5,244 nucleotides of DNA from Actinomycetes bacterium. GTDB taxonomy: Bacteria > Actinomycetota > Actinomycetes > Actinomycetales > Cellulomonadaceae. Below, piece after piece: positions 5,004 through 5,244 of this stretch. The stretch's first letter is position 1. Each line of letters begins with the position of its first letter. The DNA is taken from NCBI GenBank assembly GCA_023389545.1, contig JAEWEI010000451.1:1-5244 (forward strand). Reading direction: 5' to 3'. The notes beneath the pieces are model-generated. The model was not told where the DNA came from. It saw only the letters and a program-made list of their open reading frames with translations, and searched no databases. Made by a program: the position numbers and the translations under genes.

Positions 5004-5244
5004 ACGTACGAAGAGTACGCAGGCAGGTCGAGCACGCCGTTCCCGGAGAGCCCGATCACGATCACCTCGGGCTCGGTCACCTGGCGCGCGTGTGCCAGCG
5101 CCGCCGCGACGGCGTGTGTCGACTCGGGCGCGGGGACGATGCCCTCGGCGCGGGCGAACTCGATGCCCGCGGCGAACGCGTCGTCCTGCTCGACGGCGAC
5201 GGCCTCCATGAGCCCCAGGTTCACGGCGTGCGAGACCATCGGCG
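5000..5244 (-). CDS. TrpB2-type PLP-dependent tryptophan synthase beta-like protein, C-terminal end; partial
   Basis: Only the last 80 or so codons are visible; the gene enters from the right edge. The sequence 'PMVSHAVNLGL', then 'FARAEGIVPAPESTHAVAAAL' and 'VIVIGLSGNGVLDLPAY', matches the C-terminal part of TrpB-like (TrpB2) enzymes. In these the Ser of the 'LSG-x-G' motif contacts the ring nitrogen of pyridoxal phosphate, and 'EGIVPAPESxHA' is a family signature. The canonical TrpB1 ending (SGRGDKD) is not present, which favours the TrpB2 branch. The role by family is conversion of indole plus serine to tryptophan, or an alternative beta-replacement. The catalytic Lys is outside the window, so activity cannot be judged. 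The stop (TGA 5002-5000) overlaps the GTG start of the nitroreductase remnant by four bases, implying translational coupling in one operon. Confidence 0.88.
   Translation of the reverse strand, partial: PMVSHAVNLGLMEAVAVEQDDAFAAGIEFARAEGIVPAPESTHAVAAALAHARQVTEPEVIVIGLSGNGVLDLPAYSSYV

Noticed and set aside
1..5244. Possible novel defence or mobile system
   Set aside because: Every gene falls in a familiar housekeeping or accessory family. There are no nucleases, toxins, transposases, integrases, direct-repeat arrays or att-like sites.

Overview
The window is very GC-rich, with strong third-position G/C bias, GTG starts and long spurious open frames on both strands. This points to a high-GC actinobacterium. 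A secreted esterase joined by a Pro/Thr linker to a cellulose-binding CBM2 module, plus a remnant of an F420/deazaflavin-type nitroreductase gene, suggests a cellulolytic Micrococcales lineage such as Cellulomonas or a relative. The genus is inferred, not proven.

Layout from left to right. (1) 1-859, minus: 5' part of a lipoprotein-type penicillin-binding protein with a MecA_N/NTF2-like domain; it runs off the left edge. (2) 974-1897, minus: complete cation diffusion facilitator (CDF) metal exporter with His-rich ends. (3) 2058-2726, plus: GNAT-family N-acetyltransferase, divergent from the CDF gene, with a short 12-bp tandem repeat in its N-terminal extension. (4) 2748-3281, minus: stand-alone GyrI-like/effector-binding-domain protein, convergent with the GNAT gene; an inverted repeat spans both stop codons. 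(5) 3387-4496, minus: secreted SGNH/GDSL esterase, CE3-like, with Pro/Thr linker and CBM2. A perfect 11-bp-stem hairpin follows it. (6) 4622-5003, minus: deazaflavin-dependent nitroreductase-like gene that looks broken; the N-terminal and C-terminal parts are in different frames and the middle of the domain is missing. (7) 5000-5244, minus: 3' end of a TrpB2-type PLP-dependent tryptophan-synthase beta-like gene, overlapping the start of the broken gene by 4 nt.

The TrpB-like gene and the nitroreductase remnant form a translationally coupled pair ending in a short GC-rich hairpin. The CDF and PBP genes are co-directional with a gap of 114 nt and may be separate units. The esterase and GyrI-like genes appear to be separate transcription units divided by a terminator-like hairpin. 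All coding assignments are for families I recognise. I see no CRISPR array, transposase, tRNA/rRNA, defence island or phage genes. No intergenic gap exceeds 300 bases; the largest is 1898-2057. The most notable observations are the gene-decay event at 4622-5003, the cellulose-targeted esterase, and the structured DNA at gene ends. I found no convincing new multi-gene system.
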